64,000 nucleotides of DNA from Mesaphorura yosii (Eukaryota > Arthropoda > Collembola > Poduromorpha > Tullbergiidae), in contig WIXG01000098.1 in the NCBI GenBank assembly GCA_009869945.1, positions 124,001 through 188,000 of the forward strand. The letters run 5' to 3'. The notes beneath the pieces were generated by a model, which did no database searches, was not told where the DNA came from, and saw only the letters and a program-made list of their open reading frames with translations. Below are positions 61,901 through 64,000 of this stretch, piece after piece. The position numbers and the translations under genes were made by a program. How positions within the stretch are numbered: the stretch's first letter is position 1; every line of letters starts with the position of its first letter.

Positions 61901-62609
61901 CATAGCACGAGATGGAGAATTGGAATGGCGCAGTGAGCTGATCGCGAGTTGCTCGCCGAGTACAGCCTTTATTAGAAAACCTGGCTTAATTATTTGTATC
62001 ACATTCGCACCGATGCTTAATTCAGTTTGTTGCCAATCAGAGTCTCGACGGAACGTTACTTTGCCGGGAGTTGCGTGTTGCGGCCTCGTACAAAATGTGG
62101 CACAGGCGTTGGTTTCGTATTGCGATTCGAATTAAACACGTTAGAAATGTCAGTTCTGGGCTCCGGCTACGGCGCTGCGCCGCCGGCCGGAGGGTTTTCA
62201 GGAGGCAGGCCACGCAGACACAATCAGATTGACGGAGCTCTCCACGCAGCGCACGCCGCCTTGCTAACATACAACAAACTTAGTCAACTACTACACAAAG
62301 TACACGAGGTCTACAGGCGGGAGTCGCCTAGGAAGCCTTTCACAACCACGTGATACTCCTACGCTAAATATTTGGCTTAGTACAAATAAAAGTAAGTTAA
62401 AACTCTGCAACACCATTTCGGGTTTGATTAATTGACGCCCTGGCGCCCAAGAGAGCGCGTTCGCAGGCTCCCACGAAGAAGAAGACAGTTTAAGACAGAC
62501 AGCGAGGATGCCGAAGGAAGTCTTGCATTCTAGTCTATCGGTTGAGTAGTAATCTTAGCGCGTAATACTTGATCTCTAGAGGCTAGCCCACTGGCTAGTG
62601 CAGTAATTG
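55902..62609. other. 6.7-kb region between CARP promoter and AFF/lilli 3' end
   Basis: Contains the CARP 5' flank (just above 55901) and, at the right, the probable AFF/lilli 3' UTR. A minus-strand AATAAA at 61968-61973 would give a UTR of about 640 nt. No recognised coding gene lies between. A 68-codon plus-strand frame at 62148-62353 followed by AATAAA near 62385 is noted but unsupported. Word composition is like the other long non-coding stretches. Confidence 0.4.
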
Positions 62610-63832
62610 CTATGAAATTTCAGCGTTGTCTTTCAGGAGTTTGACGCCTCGCTTCACGTAGCGGACGAGATCAGTCAGCGTGCTGTGCAGCGTCAGCGGA
62701 CCACACACGCGGTCAATCGCGATGAAGAAGTCTGCAAAGGGTGAGAAAAAGACAAATTGACAATTAATTAATGGATTGATTAAATAGCACAATTTTTGCA
62801 TGGGTGGATTTGGGACTCGCCTTCGATGTGTGCTCTGTTGACGAGAGCGTCACCGGCCTCCCAGACCTCGTGGGCGTTCATGAGGTTCATGGCGTGGGTG
62901 CAGTGTTTATACATCTGCGCGTGGAGGTTCTGCGAAAGGAGGAGGTGCGGATGGCTCGAGTGCGGGTGGTTCTGATACGGATGCACCGGCGACGGGTTCA
63001 GTCCGCTCAGCAGACTCGACGCTGGCGAGGAGGTCGGCGAGCGGGGTGACGGCGTGCTCAGCTGCGGGGAGTTGGCCAGCTCCAGCGGAGTGGGCGGCGT
63101 CTTCTGAAAGTAGGCGCTCAGCACCTCCGAAATCTCCTTCGCCTCCTTGCACTTCATCTTGTACAGCTTCAGCGCCAACAGCGCCTGACACCGCAGCCTA
63201 GAAATTAACACATCGATCAGCCCAATTAATCCACCCAGTCGAAGTCAACTGAATTGCACTCAAGCCCTTTTCAGGCGTTGTTGTCCACTCACCCGAGGAC
63301 CATGACTTTGGACTCGGCGTAGCAGTCTGGTCGACTCCTGAACCGATTTCCGATATAGCGGATGAGGTGAAACGTGTCCTTGTACATCGTGTGGGCCTCC
63401 TTCGACGGGGAGCCGCGCTCCTTCTCAATGGCGATGCCCGTGAGGATGAAGTACAGGCCGGACTCGAGGTACGTGAACACCTGCCTGAAGGAGCCGCATT
63501 CTTCCTTGTCCGCCTTGTGCTTCAGCTTCTTGGCCATCTCCAAGTACGTATCTTGGTCCCTGCAAACAAACTCGGCGGGTCAAGAGGGAGAAAATCACGA
63601 AATGAGGTCAACTAATTGGGTCACAGTCAACTCACAGAATCTCCTCGTCCTCCGGGTGCTCAATCTTGTCGAAGTAGCTCATGTACGCCGGCTGGGAGGG
63701 CACGACGGGCGAGAGGAGGTGCGAGGAGGGGTGCAGCGACGAGTCGGGCGCCTGAACGAGCTCCGCGTCCACCGGCGGGCTGTAGCCGGGCACGTTGGAG
63801 GAAACTTCCGTCGTGCCGTACTCCGGCTCCAC
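62610..63832 (-). CDS. lilli: AFF/lilliputian family, C-terminal homology domain (5' part beyond window)
   Basis: Scaffold of the super elongation complex that recruits P-TEFb to promote transcription elongation (AFF1-4 in vertebrates, Lilliputian in flies). Only the last exons are inside: 63832-63636, 63559-63293, 63197-62821 and 62731-62610, in frame. The conserved C-terminal homology domain is complete: YLEMAKKLKHKAD, YLESGLYFILTGIAIE, MYKDTFHLIRYI, LRCQALLALKLYKMK, then a Ser/Pro-rich insert, the helix MYKHCTHAMNLMNAHEVWEAGD, and the end VCGPLTLHSTLTDLVRYVKRGVKLLKDNAEIS, matching human AFF4. The last intron uses a GC donor. Domains for P-TEFb, ELL2 and ENL/AF9 binding would lie upstream, outside the window, so the exact family member cannot be judged; arthropods usually have one. 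Symbol follows the fly orthologue. Confidence 0.9.
62732..62820 (-). other. GC-AG intron in AFF/lilli
   Basis: The last AFF intron begins GAAG|GCGAGTC on the minus strand. Only this junction gives the reading frame that joins HIE to DFFIAIDRVCGP, the family's conserved sequence. The same GCGAGTC donor is used in AMDHD2 intron 6. Confidence 0.75.
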
Positions 63833-64000
63833 CTGCGTTCAAACGAGAAATACGGCTCAGTCATGGCTATGAGTTCAAATTTACCAAAGGTCAAGGGAAC
63901 TTCCTAGGAAATCGTTTTCTTTTCGTTCTTTCCTAGAAACCGTATCTTCCCGTGCGTCGTGCAATAAGCCATAACGTGCACTTTCTTCTTTCATTTTTCG
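63833..64000 (-). other. Partial intron of AFF/lilli at the window edge
   Basis: Sequence upstream of the 63832 acceptor shows no further exon; the gene continues beyond the right edge. Confidence 0.6.

Noticed and set aside
62148-62353. 68-codon plus-strand frame followed by AATAAA
   Set aside because: No recognisable domain, and it lies in the probable 3' UTR of AFF/lilli. A small gene remains possible but is not supported.

Overview
This is a eukaryotic, spliced genomic window, almost certainly from an arthropod. Ten protein-coding genes can be rebuilt from consensus GT-AG (and two GC-AG) introns, and an eleventh runs off the right edge. The best lineage clue is a BTB/POZ plus pipsqueak-type (Psq) transcription factor, a domain pairing typical of insects and crustaceans. 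Several introns in the left half are only about 65-110 bp, and AATAAA signals sit soon after many stop codons. An ODF3/SHIPPO-type sperm-tail protein suggests an animal with flagellated sperm. A crustacean or other non-fly pancrustacean is my inference; nothing here fixes the species.

Layout. The left half (1-33 kb) is compact. In order it holds RTEL1 helicase (minus, complete), an HMGB chromatin protein (plus), N-acetylglucosamine-6-phosphate deacetylase AMDHD2 with an unusual N-terminal extension (plus), ribosomal protein L31 (minus), SAP30 (plus), MICU1 (minus), a C19orf12 homologue (plus), a duplicated fragment of the RTEL1 3' end (plus), a TCP11-like protein (minus), an ODF3-like protein (plus) and the BTB-Psq factor (minus). 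Pairs such as RTEL1/HMGB, RpL31/SAP30 and MICU1/C19orf12 are divergent. SAP30/MICU1 and ODF3/BTB-Psq are tail-to-tail with closely spaced poly(A) signals.

The right half (33-64 kb) is sparse. It has about 8 kb of non-coding DNA upstream of the BTB-Psq gene, a 14-kb acatalytic carbonic-anhydrase-related protein gene (CA10/CA11 type, minus) with introns of about 4.7 and 5.5 kb, about 6 kb of intergenic DNA, and the C-terminal exons of an AFF/lilliputian-family gene (minus, cut by the window end).

The genes do not form a single pathway. Themes are genome and chromatin maintenance (RTEL1, HMGB, SAP30, AFF, BTB-Psq), mitochondrial calcium and membrane function (MICU1, C19orf12), amino-sugar metabolism (AMDHD2), translation (RpL31), sperm or cilium function (ODF3-like, TCP11-like) and neural or extracellular function (CARP). 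The most unusual items are: the RTEL1 terminal intron, last exon and 3' UTR copied in inverted orientation about 20 kb away, with a 68-nt block of complete identity; the HMG-box-like extension fused in frame to AMDHD2; two GC-AG introns with the same donor; and a DEGH rather than DEAH helicase motif II in RTEL1. I saw no CRISPR array, tRNA, rRNA or intact transposon.
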